A stretch of 64,000 nt of DNA, taken from NCBI GenBank assembly GCA_963778895.1, contig CAVZVZ010000005.1, positions 1,612,001 through 1,676,000 on the forward strand, written 5' to 3'. Below the pieces are notes generated by a model, which ran no database searches, was not told the DNA's origin, and saw only the letters and a list, made by a program, of their open reading frames with translations. The position numbers and the translations under genes were made by a program. Within the stretch, counting starts at the first letter, position 1. The number at the start of each line of letters is the position of its first letter. This DNA is from CAVZVZ01 sp963778895. Lineage in GTDB: Bacteria > Actinomycetota > Acidimicrobiia > Acidimicrobiales > Acidimicrobilacustridaceae. This document shows, in pieces, positions 21,938 through 30,048 of the stretch.

Positions 21938-22670
21938 ATGTGCCGCCATCTCGCCTACTGGGGCCCACCTGCCTCGCTCGCACCGCTGACGCTCGACGGT
22001 CCACGTGCCTTGATCGAGCAGTGCACGAGCGCTCGGGAGATGGCATGGGGAACGGAGAACCTCGACGGATGGGGATTCGCGTGGCTGGACGACGACGGCC
22101 TGCCCCGTCGTTACAGCACCGGTTTGCCGATGACCGGCGATCCGAACGGTCGACAAATGCTGGAGTCGATCGTGTCGGGCCGATCCATCGTCCACATCCG
22201 TCAGAAGACGCCCGGCTCGCTCACCGACGGGAGCAACACGGCGCCGTTCTGGGACGGAGGCACCCGCTTCTTCAGCCACAACGGCTTCGTGCCCGACTTC
22301 CGCAACGGTGTGCGCGAGCAGCTGCTCGGAAAGGTCTCACCCGCGCGTGCCGACGCGATCCGAGGCGACACGGACAGCGAGGTGCTTTTCGCGCTCGGTG
22401 CTGAGTCGCCTCGACGATGGCGCGACACCGAGCGAGGCCGCGCGGGCCGTCGCCGACGTGGCTGAGCTCTACGGTGGTCGCTACAACATCCTGCTCTGGG
22501 CGGACGACACGATCGTCGCTACGCGGTGGGAGAACTCCCTCTACGTTCGCGACGCGCATGGTCACGTCGTCGTGTCGTCGGAGCCGACCGACGATGGCGA
22601 ATGGCGACCTGTACCCGAGCGCTCGATGGTGATCCTCACCGCTGACGGTGTGCGACAGGAGGACTTGTGA
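21938..22670 (+). CDS. egtC: Gamma-glutamyl hercynylcysteine sulfoxide hydrolase EgtC (apparent frameshift near 22398)
   Basis: Removes the glutamyl group from the EgtB product. It is a class II glutamine amidotransferase fold with the N-terminal nucleophile Cys2 in MCRHLAYWGPPASL, followed by NLDGWGFAW and HNGFVPDF. The frame breaks after TDSEVLFALG; inserting CG in CTCGGTGCTG restores VLSRLDDGATPSEAARA and a 244-residue protein. The stop overlaps egtD by 4 nt. EgtC supports a gamma-glutamylcysteine-based pathway, in agreement with egtA. Confidence 0.92.
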
Positions 22671-23635
22671 CCATCCAGATCGATGTGCTGCTCGGTCCCG
22701 ACGACATCGAACGCTCGCTGCGCGACGACGTGTCGCGCGGTTTGGCCTCGACACCCAAAGAGCTCCCTCCCAAGTGGTTCTACGACGACCGCGGGTGTGA
22801 GCTGTTCGACGCCATCACCCGGTTGCCCGAGTACTACCCGACCGAAACCGAGCGCTCGATCCTGCATGCCCAGGCCGCAGCGATCGCCGCGACCTCGGGG
22901 GCCGACACGCTCGTCGAGCTGGGTTCCGGTACTTCCGACAAGACACGCACGCTGCTCGACGCCATGGCCGCGAGCGGCCAGCTGAAACGGTTCATGCCCT
23001 TCGAAGTGAACGAGGCGACGTTACGAGAAGCGGCCACAATGATTGCCGCGGCCTACCCCGGCACGGACGTGCACGCGGTCGTCGGTGACTTCGAGCACCA
23101 CCTTGCCGGGATCCCGCCGGTCGGCCGCCGCATGATCGCGTTCCTCGGGAGCACGATCGGCAACTTCGGCCCGGCCGAACGCAAGGGGTTCCTGGCAGAC
23201 CTGACGGCGACGATGCGCCCCGGTGACAGCCTGTTGCTCGGCACCGACCTGGTGAAGGACGTCGACCGGCTGGAACGGGCCTACGACGACAGCCGGGGCG
23301 TCACCGCGGAATTCAATCGCAACGTGCTCCACGTGGTGAACCGCGAGCTCGGGGCCGACTTCGATGTGGACGGGTTCGAGCACATCGCGTTCTTCGACCG
23401 CAACGAGGAATGGATCGAGATGCGTCTGCGAGCGAGTGACGCGCAGCGGGTCGCCATTCGTGCCCTCGACCTCGAGGTCGCATTCGAACCGGGCGAGGAG
23501 ATGCGCACCGAGATCAGTGCCAAGTTCCGGCGTGAGGGCGTCGAGGCCGAGCTGGCCTCCGCGGGCCTGCGCCTCGATCGGTGGATGACGGACCCCCAGG
23601 ACGACTTCGCGCTGTCGCTCTCGTTCATGGAGTGA
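22667..23635 (+). CDS. egtD: L-histidine N(alpha)-methyltransferase EgtD
   Basis: Trimethylates histidine to hercynine with SAM, the first reaction of ergothioneine synthesis. The 322-residue protein is intact: PPKWFYDDRGCELFDAI, RLPEYYPTETERSIL, the SAM motif LVELGSGTSDKT, FLGSTIGNF and the histidine-binding region near EFNRNVL. It is the last gene of egtABCD and starts at a GTG overlapping the egtC stop. egtE (the PLP lyase for the final step) is absent from the window. Its end overlaps the convergent nucleotidyltransferase gene by 11 nt. Confidence 0.96.
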   Translation: MTIQIDVLLGPDDIERSLRDDVSRGLASTPKELPPKWFYDDRGCELFDAITRLPEYYPTETERSILHAQAAAIAATSGADTLVELGSGTSDKTRTLLDAMAASGQLKRFMPFEVNEATLREAATMIAAAYPGTDVHAVVGDFEHHLAGIPPVGRRMIAFLGSTIGNFGPAERKGFLADLTATMRPGDSLLLGTDLVKDVDRLERAYDDSRGVTAEFNRNVLHVVNRELGADFDVDGFEHIAFFDRNEEWIEMRLRASDAQRVAIRALDLEVAFEPGEEMRTEISAKFRREGVEAELASAGLRLDRWMTDPQDDFALSLSFME

Positions 23636-24161
23636 GCACGGCCGCCACGCGGTCGTAGCGCGGGTCATCGTCGCCAACGATCCGCCCGAGCCACCGGAGG
23701 ACTTCGGCCACGTCGACGGCGGTTCGGTTGGCCACGACCGCGTCGATGTCGACCCAGTCCTTCGGACGGTCGAAGACGACCTTGCAGACCACGAGGTGCT
23801 CGACGGCGAGGATCGGGATCTCGACGTCGGCGAAGGGCACGCGTCGCACTGCAGTGGAAGCCGCGTGGTGGAACGCGTCGTAGGCGAAGAAGAGATCGAT
23901 CGGTGTCGCGTCCCACATGACCCTCGTCTGCCCGTCTCGACGCGCGCGCTGCGTCGCCTCGACGTCGTCGGCCCGAGCCCCGAGCCCCAGCAGAATCGCC
24001 GCGACATCGTCGTAGTCAGTGGCCGGAACGAACAGGTTGAGATCGATGTCGATGGTCGCTCGCGGCTCGGCGTAGTACGCCAGCGCCAGCGCGCCACCGA
24101 ACGCATGGGGAATGTCCGCGAGCGCCTCGTCGAGCACGACGATGCGCTCGGCGAGGTTCAT
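23625..24161 (-). CDS. Nucleotidyltransferase-fold protein, toxin candidate of a toxin-antitoxin-like pair
   Basis: A 178-residue protein with a nucleotidyltransferase signature: GGALALAYY, then PRATIDIDLNLFV, whose Asp-x-Asp is the expected metal-binding pair, and a third acidic position in TPIDLFFAYD. The C-terminal part (LVVCKVVFDRPKDWVDIDAVV) follows the AbiEii/DUF6036-like pattern, including the conserved Lys. The ATG overlaps the XRE gene stop by 4 nt. The regulator-plus-nucleotidyltransferase arrangement is that of known toxin-antitoxin pairs. Toxicity is inference; it could equally be a housekeeping nucleotidyltransferase. Confidence 0.75.
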   Translation of the reverse strand: MNLAERIVVLDEALADIPHAFGGALALAYYAEPRATIDIDLNLFVPATDYDDVAAILLGLGARADDVEATQRARRDGQTRVMWDATPIDLFFAYDAFHHAASTAVRRVPFADVEIPILAVEHLVVCKVVFDRPKDWVDIDAVVANRTAVDVAEVLRWLGRIVGDDDPRYDRVAAVLTP

Positions 24162-24487
24162 GCGGACGACACCAACCGAGGTGCGTCGAGCGTCGCCGTC
24201 CTCGGCGGCGTCGGAAGGGCGTCGACGAGCGAGAGCACGTCGAGCAGGCGACGCGCGTGCTCGTGCTCATCGGCGGGAGGGTCGATCTCCGGCTGGGGCC
24301 GCGACTCGACATGGAGCTGGACGCCCGCGGCGGCGACGAGGCGGTGGAGCGTACCGAAGGTCGGGTCACGACGACCGTGTTCGTACGCGCTGATGACGGG
24401 TTGAGAGGTGCCGGCGCGCTCGGCCAGCTGCCGCTGGCTGAGGCCCTTCGCCGTACGGACGTGGTGGAGCAGTTCTCCCGGGGTCAT
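24158..24487 (-). CDS. XRE-family helix-turn-helix regulator, antitoxin candidate
   Basis: A 109-residue protein with a clear N-terminal HTH: LLHHVRTAKGLSQRQLAERA, then TSQPVISAYEHGRRDPTFGTLHRLV, residues about 5-50. The C-terminal half is acidic and variable, which would suit contact with a partner protein. It precedes and overlaps (ATGA) the nucleotidyltransferase gene, so the two are coupled and it probably represses their promoter. The ATG start is at the beginning of the HTH, with a short AT-richer promoter stretch before it. Confidence 0.85.
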   Translation of the reverse strand: MTPGELLHHVRTAKGLSQRQLAERAGTSQPVISAYEHGRRDPTFGTLHRLVAAAGVQLHVESRPQPEIDPPADEHEHARRLLDVLSLVDALPTPPRTATLDAPRLVSSA

Positions 24488-24508
24488 GCAGGGAGTATAT
24501 CGGTTCGT

Positions 24509-25165
24509 CTATGACCTGCCTCGAGCGGCCGAACGTAGGTCCCGCACCTCGACCTGGCTGAGCAGGGGCCCCGCTCTATACGTGGTGTCGATGCCCTTCA
24601 CCCCCGGGGTGAGCCCGTCGTACGTGAACACGCCGCGCTTCGACACGTAGACGTCGACAGCAGAGGGCCGCGGGCCGTCGGACACGTAGAGCTCGTGGAC
24701 AACGAGATCGAGCGGTCGACGCTCGTAGTTGCGGGCTTCCGACTCGTCGAGCTCGAGGAATTGCTCGGCGTCGAGCCACGCGACGAACACCTCGGTGTAC
24801 ACGCCCTCGCTCAACATGGTGGTAGCCGGCACGGCGCCGTATCGCGATTCGTGGTCGCTGTAGCCGATCGCCAGGTTGCGGGCCCAACCTCGTGTCATCG
24901 GGATCACCGGCGAGCAGGTGGCGTCGCCGTACTTGCGGGCGAGCTGGGCGGGACACGCGTTCGAGCCGTACGCAAGTACCGGGCGTCGATGACTCAATGG
25001 CGCCGCCGCCAACACGGCCAGCTCGGCGTCGAAGTCGAGGCGATCGAGGGCGCGCAGGTGATCACCGCAGAACACGAAGGAGTACTCGGCCCGCCGACCG
25101 GGATAGGACGACCAATCGTCGAGCGGTGCCGGCTCGAACTCCGTCAGTTCGACCCGGACCGACAT
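24509..25165 (-). CDS. Gamma-glutamylcyclotransferase-like protein of unknown function
   Basis: A 218-residue protein. RPVLAYGSNACPAQLARKYG at about residue 60 resembles the YGSN-L motif that opens the gamma-glutamylcyclotransferase/AIG2-like fold. AWLDAEQFLELDESEARNY further on matches the position where that fold holds its catalytic Glu. The N-terminal 55 residues are not typical of GGCT. There is no signal peptide. It sits between hspR and the XRE gene, all on the minus strand; the hspR stop-side gap is only 6 bp. A role in glutathione-like or gamma-glutamyl metabolism would connect to egt, but this is speculation. Confidence 0.65.
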   Translation of the reverse strand: MSVRVELTEFEPAPLDDWSSYPGRRAEYSFVFCGDHLRALDRLDFDAELAVLAAAPLSHRRPVLAYGSNACPAQLARKYGDATCSPVIPMTRGWARNLAIGYSDHESRYGAVPATTMLSEGVYTEVFVAWLDAEQFLELDESEARNYERRPLDLVVHELYVSDGPRPSAVDVYVSKRGVFTYDGLTPGVKGIDTTYRAGPLLSQVEVRDLRSAARGRS

Positions 25166-25171
25166 CAGGAC

Positions 25172-25567
25172 TCAGCGATCGAAGATGCGCGCGCTGTCGC
25201 CGAAGCGGACCACGGCCTGGCGCACAGGGACCAGATCGCGGCGGTATTCCTTGTGGGTGCGCTCGACGGCGGACCGCACTTCGGCCTGTAGACGCTCGAG
25301 CTCGTCGCGCATCGCGTCGAGTTGGCCCTCCATGTCGAGCACGCGCTTCACGCCGGCCAGGTTGAGGCCCTGCTCGGTGAGGTCTTGGATGCGTCGCAGC
25401 AGCTCGATGTCGTCCTCGCTGTAGCGCCGGCTACCGCCCTCGGTCCGGGCCGGTTCGAGCAGACCCTTGCGCTCGTAGATGCGCAGGGTCTGGGGGTGCA
25501 CGCCAGCCAATTCCGCGGCGACCGAGATGACATAGACCGCCCGCGAAGTTCGCTCCCGTGGGTTCAT
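25172..25567 (-). CDS. hspR: Heat-shock repressor HspR (MerR family)
   Basis: Represses the dnaK operon and clpB in actinobacteria and uses DnaK as co-repressor. The 131-residue protein has the MerR winged-HTH (VYVISVAAELAGVHPQTLRIYERKGLLEPART), GGSRRYSEDDIELLRRIQDL and the HspR hallmark EQGLNLAGVKRVLDME. A helical region follows. The ATG is chosen over a GTG 15 nt upstream because a GGGAG sequence precedes it at the right distance. It lies 29 bp after dnaJ as the last gene of dnaK-grpE-dnaJ-hspR. Confidence 0.94.
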   Translation of the reverse strand: MNPRERTSRAVYVISVAAELAGVHPQTLRIYERKGLLEPARTEGGSRRYSEDDIELLRRIQDLTEQGLNLAGVKRVLDMEGQLDAMRDELERLQAEVRSAVERTHKEYRRDLVPVRQAVVRFGDSARIFDR

Positions 25568-25596
25568 TGCACTCGCTCCCACTCACCCATGATGGC

Positions 25597-26736
25597 TCAC
25601 ACTTCGAGGTGCTCGCGCGGAGACTCGGTCGTGGCCGCGGCGAAGGCCTCGACGGCCTCACGCTGTTGCTTCGACAGCTTGCGGGGCACGGTGATGTTCA
25701 CGGTGACCAACAGATCACCCGTGGCCTTCTTGACCTTCACGCCCCGGCCCTTCACCCGGAACACCTTGCCGGAGGGTGTGCCTTCGGGGATCTTGAGCGT
25801 GACCTGGTCGCCGTCGAGGGTGGGAACCGTGAGCTTGGTGCCGAGCGCGGCCTCTGAGAAGAGCACGGGCACGGAGATCGTCAGGTTCTTGCCGTTGCGT
25901 CCGAACACGGGATCGGGTTCGACGTGGGTGATGACGAACAGGTCGCCGGCCGGTCCGCCGTTGCGACCCGGGCCACCTCGGCCCTTCAAACGGATGCGCT
26001 GACCATCGTCGACACCCGCGGGGATGCGTACCTTCACCTCGCGCGGCCGACGCTCGATACCGCCACCGCGACACGTAGGACACGGCTCGGTGATCACCGC
26101 GCCACGGCCGCCGCAGTTGGGACAGGGCGTGCTGAACGAGAACAAGCCCTGGTTCTCGTCGAGTACCCCGCGACCCCCGCACTGGGGACACATCTGTGGG
26201 GCGGTACCCGGCCGTGCCCCGGAGCCGTGACACGTCGAACAGGGCGCATCACTCGTCAGATGAAGACTCGTCGTTACGCCTTGCACGGCCTCGCGGAACG
26301 GCAGATGCAGTTCGGCCTCGAGGTCGGCGCCGCGTTGCGGTCCGGCGCCGCGGTATCCCGCGCCACCGCCACCGCCGCGGTTGCGACCGAACAGGCCACC
26401 GAGGAGGTCGCTGAGATCGGCGCCGTCGAAGTTGAAGTTGGCGCCACCCGGACCACCCGGACCACCCGGGCCGAACCCGCCGGCACCACCGGCCATGGGT
26501 CCGAGGCGACGGACCTCGTCGTACTCCTTGCGCTTCTCGTCGTCACCGACGACGTCGTAGGCCGCCGAGACCTCCTTGAAGCGCTCTTCGGCCGTGGGGT
26601 CGTCGGGGTTCGCGTCGGGATGCAGCTCGCGGGCCAACTTGCGGTACGCGCGCGTGATGTCCTTCGGTGCCGCCTTCTCGTCGACACCGAGGACCTTGTA
26701 GTAATCCTTCTCGAACCACTCGCGTTGCGGCGCCAA
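25597..26736 (-). CDS. dnaJ: Chaperone protein DnaJ
   Basis: Stimulates DnaK ATPase and delivers unfolded substrates. Residues about 10-75 are a J domain with the HPD motif (ARELHPDANPDDP), then a Gly/Phe-rich linker (PMAGGAGGFGPGGPGG). A zinc-binding domain with four CxxCxGxG-type repeats follows (CSTCHGSG, CPQCGGRG, CPNCGGRG, CPTCRGGG), then the C-terminal substrate-binding domain. At 379 residues it is full length, type I. The start MAPQREWFEKDYYKVLG matches actinobacterial DnaJ, 4 bp after grpE. Confidence 0.97.
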   Translation of the reverse strand: MAPQREWFEKDYYKVLGVDEKAAPKDITRAYRKLARELHPDANPDDPTAEERFKEVSAAYDVVGDDEKRKEYDEVRRLGPMAGGAGGFGPGGPGGPGGANFNFDGADLSDLLGGLFGRNRGGGGGAGYRGAGPQRGADLEAELHLPFREAVQGVTTSLHLTSDAPCSTCHGSGARPGTAPQMCPQCGGRGVLDENQGLFSFSTPCPNCGGRGAVITEPCPTCRGGGIERRPREVKVRIPAGVDDGQRIRLKGRGGPGRNGGPAGDLFVITHVEPDPVFGRNGKNLTISVPVLFSEAALGTKLTVPTLDGDQVTLKIPEGTPSGKVFRVKGRGVKVKKATGDLLVTVNITVPRKLSKQQREAVEAFAAATTESPREHLEV

Positions 26737-26740
26737 CGAT

Positions 26741-27298
26741 TCAGCCCCGCACCTTCACCATGGCGGGCCGCAACACCTGGCCCTTCCACGAGTAACCCGT
26801 GCGCAGGATCTCGGAGACAATGGGCTCGTGCCCGTCGCCGGGCTCGTGCATCACCGCTTCGTGCAGCGTCGGGTCGAACGGCTCGCCCGCCGGATCCATC
26901 CGCTGGAGACCGGCCTTCTCGAGCACGTCGACGAGAGCCTTGTAGATCGGCTCGACATCGGACGCGCCATGGCTGATGGCGGCTTCGCACGCGTCGACCA
27001 CCGGCAACAGCCGGTCGGCCAACTGCGCATAGGCGCGCTCGGTCAGCTCTGACCGCTCGCGCGCGGTGCGCTTCTTGAAGTTGTCGAACTCGGCCTGTAC
27101 TCGCTGGAGTGCCTCGAGGTACTCGTCGCGCTCGGCGGCCAGATCGGAACGCCCGACCGTGCCGTCCACGAACGGCTGCTCGTCGCCGGCGCCGGCACGA
27201 GGATCACCCGAGGGGTCGCCCTCGGCGAGGGCTTCCTCCTCGAGTACCTCGTCGTCGGTGAGCTCAGCGTCACCATTGGAGGGATCGGGCATCGTCAC
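26741..27298 (-). CDS. grpE: Nucleotide exchange factor GrpE
   Basis: Exchanges ADP on DnaK. The 185-residue protein has an acidic disordered N-terminus, a long helix (EYLEALQRVQAEFDNFKKRT) and the C-terminal beta domain with LQRMDPAGEPFDPTLHEAV and ILRTGYSWKGQVLRPAMVKV. The GTG start overlaps the dnaK stop by 4 nt; an ATG two codons further in is an alternative. It is the second gene of the dnaK operon. Confidence 0.96.
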   Translation of the reverse strand: MTMPDPSNGDAELTDDEVLEEEALAEGDPSGDPRAGAGDEQPFVDGTVGRSDLAAERDEYLEALQRVQAEFDNFKKRTARERSELTERAYAQLADRLLPVVDACEAAISHGASDVEPIYKALVDVLEKAGLQRMDPAGEPFDPTLHEAVMHEPGDGHEPIVSEILRTGYSWKGQVLRPAMVKVRG

Positions 27299-29142
27299 TT
27301 GGCCTCGTCGTCGTCCACGATCTCGGCGTCGACGACCTCGTCGTCATCGGGAGCGGACGCACCCGATGCACCGCCGGCCGCGCCACCGGGCGCGCCCTGC
27401 TGCTCGGCCGCAGCCTGCTCGTACAGCTTCTGGGTGAACTCCTGGCTGGCGTTCATCAAGAGCTCGGTCGCCGTACGCATGGCCTCGATGTCGTTGCCAC
27501 CCAACGCCGACTTGAGGTCGGCCAGCTTCTCCTCGACACCCTGGCGCTCCTCGGCCGAGATCTTCTCGCCCTGCTCACGCAAGAGCTTCTCGGTTTGGTA
27601 GACGAGCGTGTCGGCGGTGTTGCGAACCTCGGCCTCGTCCTTGCGCTGGCGGTCCTCCTCGGCGTGTGCCTCGGCGTCCTTGACCATCTGCTCGATGTTG
27701 TCCTTCGACAGCGACGACTGACCGGTGATGGTCATCGACTGCTCCTTGCCCGTCGCGCGGTCCTTAGCCGACACATGAACGATGCCGTTGGCATCGATGT
27801 CGAAAGTGACCTCGATCTGCGGCACGCCGCGAGGCGCGGGGGGCAGATCGACGAGCTGGAACTTGCCGAGCGTCTTGTTGAACTGCGACATCTCGCGTTC
27901 GCCCTGCAGCACGTGGATCTCGACCGAAGGCTGGTTGTCCTCGGCCGTGGTGAACACCTCGGTGCGGCGCGTGGGGATGGTCGTGTTGCGCTCGATGAGC
28001 TTGGTCATCACGCCGCCCTTGGTCTCGATGCCGAGCGACAACGGCGTGACGTCGAGCAGCAGGACGTCCTTGACCTCACCCTTCAGCACCCCGGCCTGGA
28101 TGGCCGCGCCGACCGCGACGACCTCGTCGGGGTTCACGCCCTTGTGGGGGTCGTTGCCGGTCATCTCCTTGACCAGATCGACGACGGCCGGCATGCGGGT
28201 CGAGCCACCGACGAGCACGACGTGCTCGATGTCGCCCTTGGTGAGACCGGCGTCCTTGATGGCTTGCTCGAACGGGGTCTTGCACCGCTCGAGCAGGTCG
28301 GCCGTGAGCTCCTGGAACTTGGCGCGGGTCAGCTGCTCGTCGAGGTGCAACGGGCCCTCGGCGGTGGCCGTGATGAAGGGCAGGTTGATCTGGGTCTGCT
28401 GCACCTGGGACAGCTCGACCTTGGCCTTCTCGGCCGCTTCCTTCAGGCGCTGCAACGCCATGTTGTCCTTCGACAGATCGACGCCGTGCGCGCCCTTGAA
28501 CTGATCGACGAGCCAGTCGATGACACGCTGATCCCAGTCGTCGCCACCCAGCTTGGTGTCGCCGTGCGTGGCCTTGACCTCGAACACGCCGTCGCCGATC
28601 TCGAGGACCGACACGTCGAAGGTGCCGCCGCCGAGGTCGAACACGAGGATCGTCTGGTCGGTCTCCTTGTCGAGCCCGTACGCCAACGCCGCCGCGGTGG
28701 GCTCGTTGATGATGCGCAAGACCTCGAGGCCTGCGATCTGACCCGCTTCCTTGGTGGCCGTGCGCTGCGCGTCGTCGAAGTACGCGGGCACCGTGACCAC
28801 GGCTTGGGTGACAGTGTCACCGAGGTAGGCCTCGGCGTCGCGCTTGAGCTTCATCAACACACGCGCGCTGATCTCCTGCGACGTGTACTTCTTGCCGTCG
28901 ATGTCGATGTTCCAGTTCGTGCCCATGTGGCGCTTGACGGACCGGATGGTGCGATCGGGGTTCGTGATCGCCTGGCGCTTGGCGACCTCGCCGACGAGTA
29001 CCTCACCGTTCTTGGCGAAGGCCACGACCGATGGGGTGGTGCGGGAGCCTTCGGCATTCGGGATGACGACGGGCTCGCCGCCCTCGAGGGTCGAGACGAC
29101 GGAGTTGGTGGTACCGAGGTCGATACCGACGGCCTTGGGCAT
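27295..29142 (-). CDS. dnaK: Chaperone protein DnaK (Hsp70)
   Basis: ATP-dependent chaperone. The 615-residue protein starts MPKAVGIDLGTTNSVVSTLEGG, with FDLGGGTFDVSVLEI and VVLVGGSTRMPAVVDLV in the nucleotide-binding domain, then the substrate-binding domain (LDVTPLSLGIETKGGVMTKLI). The lid and an acidic tail follow (VVDAEIVDDDEAK). The ATG is fixed by homology; a longer reading upstream is not supported. A HAIR-like HspR operator lies 48-72 nt before the start, so the operon is expected to be derepressed by heat shock. Confidence 0.98.
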   Translation of the reverse strand: MPKAVGIDLGTTNSVVSTLEGGEPVVIPNAEGSRTTPSVVAFAKNGEVLVGEVAKRQAITNPDRTIRSVKRHMGTNWNIDIDGKKYTSQEISARVLMKLKRDAEAYLGDTVTQAVVTVPAYFDDAQRTATKEAGQIAGLEVLRIINEPTAAALAYGLDKETDQTILVFDLGGGTFDVSVLEIGDGVFEVKATHGDTKLGGDDWDQRVIDWLVDQFKGAHGVDLSKDNMALQRLKEAAEKAKVELSQVQQTQINLPFITATAEGPLHLDEQLTRAKFQELTADLLERCKTPFEQAIKDAGLTKGDIEHVVLVGGSTRMPAVVDLVKEMTGNDPHKGVNPDEVVAVGAAIQAGVLKGEVKDVLLLDVTPLSLGIETKGGVMTKLIERNTTIPTRRTEVFTTAEDNQPSVEIHVLQGEREMSQFNKTLGKFQLVDLPPAPRGVPQIEVTFDIDANGIVHVSAKDRATGKEQSMTITGQSSLSKDNIEQMVKDAEAHAEEDRQRKDEAEVRNTADTLVYQTEKLLREQGEKISAEERQGVEEKLADLKSALGGNDIEAMRTATELLMNASQEFTQKLYEQAAAEQQGAPGGAAGGASGASAPDDDEVVDAEIVDDDEAK

Positions 29143-29189
29143 TGGTGTCTTCTCCTGCTTTTTCGAGACCTGTAAGTCGCTCAGGATAA

Positions 29190-29214
29190 AAGTTGAGCGT
29201 GGCATTATCAACTT
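29190..29214. promoter_or_regulatory. HAIR-like HspR operator between dnaK and gpmA
   Basis: AAGTTGA-N11-TCAACTT is a perfect 7-bp inverted repeat whose core TTGA-N11-TCAA has the spacing of the HspR-associated inverted repeat. It matches the element before clpB in all but one arm base. It lies between divergent dnaK and gpmA, and regulation of dnaK is the expected role. An effect on gpmA, 58 nt away, is possible but unproven. Confidence 0.75.
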
Positions 29215-29271
29215 GGGAGGTGGGTCATTTCTTCCCGAATCCGGACATTGCCAGCAGGTAGTTTGCAATCC

Positions 29272-30048
29272 ATGACCTACGAACTGGTCCTGCTCCGGCA
29301 CGGCGAGAGCGAATGGAACCGCCTCAACCTGTTCACGGGATGGTTCGACGCCGACCTCTCGGAGAAGGGCCGGGCCGAGGCGATTCAGGCCGGCAAAGAC
29401 CTGCTCGCGGCCGACATCGAGCCCGACGTCGTGCACACCTCACGCCAGGTTCGCGCCATCCGGACCGCGGATCTGGCCCTCGACGAGCTGGGGCGGCTCT
29501 GGATCCCGGTCCGCCGGTCCTGGCGCCTCAACGAGCGCCACTACGGCGACCTGCAGGGCAAGAACAAGAAGGAGACGACCGAGGAGTGGGGCGCCGACAA
29601 GGTGAAGGAATGGCGCCGGGCCTACGACATCGCGCCCCCGAAGCTCGATCTCGACGACGAACGCCACCCCCGCTTCGACCCGCGCTACCGAGACCTCCCG
29701 GTCGACGTTCTGCCGGCGTCGGAGTGCCTGAAGGACGTGCTCGAGCGGATGCTGCCGTGGTGGTACGACGCGATCGTGCCCGACCTACGGCATGGCGCGA
29801 GCGTGGTCGTCGCCGCGCACGGCAACAGCCTGCGCGCCCTCATCAAACACCTCGACGGCATCAGCGATGACGACATCTCCGAGCTGAACCTGCCGACGGG
29901 CGTACCGATCCGTTACGAGCTCGACGACGACTTTCGGCCGTTGACCGACATGGACGTGCTCGACAGGGTGGTCGGCGACGTCGACGCCGCCCGGTCGGCG
30001 GCATCGGCGGTGTCGAACCAGGCCGCGGCATCCGACTCGAGCAAGTAG
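29272..30048 (+). CDS. gpmA: 2,3-bisphosphoglycerate-dependent phosphoglycerate mutase
   Basis: Interconverts 3- and 2-phosphoglycerate in glycolysis. The phosphohistidine is in LLRHGESEWN at the N-terminus. TGWFDADLSEKG, SWRLNERHYGDLQGKNKKET and VVVAAHGNSLRALIKHL complete the active site. It has 258 residues, about the usual length, with a short Ala/Ser-rich tail. The ATG (MTYELVLLRHGE) is chosen over an upstream in-frame TTG because family members start there. The 3' end is overlapped by the convergent winged-helix gene. Confidence 0.95.
   Translation: MTYELVLLRHGESEWNRLNLFTGWFDADLSEKGRAEAIQAGKDLLAADIEPDVVHTSRQVRAIRTADLALDELGRLWIPVRRSWRLNERHYGDLQGKNKKETTEEWGADKVKEWRRAYDIAPPKLDLDDERHPRFDPRYRDLPVDVLPASECLKDVLERMLPWWYDAIVPDLRHGASVVVAAHGNSLRALIKHLDGISDDDISELNLPTGVPIRYELDDDFRPLTDMDVLDRVVGDVDAARSAASAVSNQAAASDSSK

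Noticed and set aside
27595..29175. Plus-strand open frame opposite dnaK
   Set aside because: Shadow frame; DnaK is clear on the other strand and the translation has low-complexity Leu/Asp/Arg composition.
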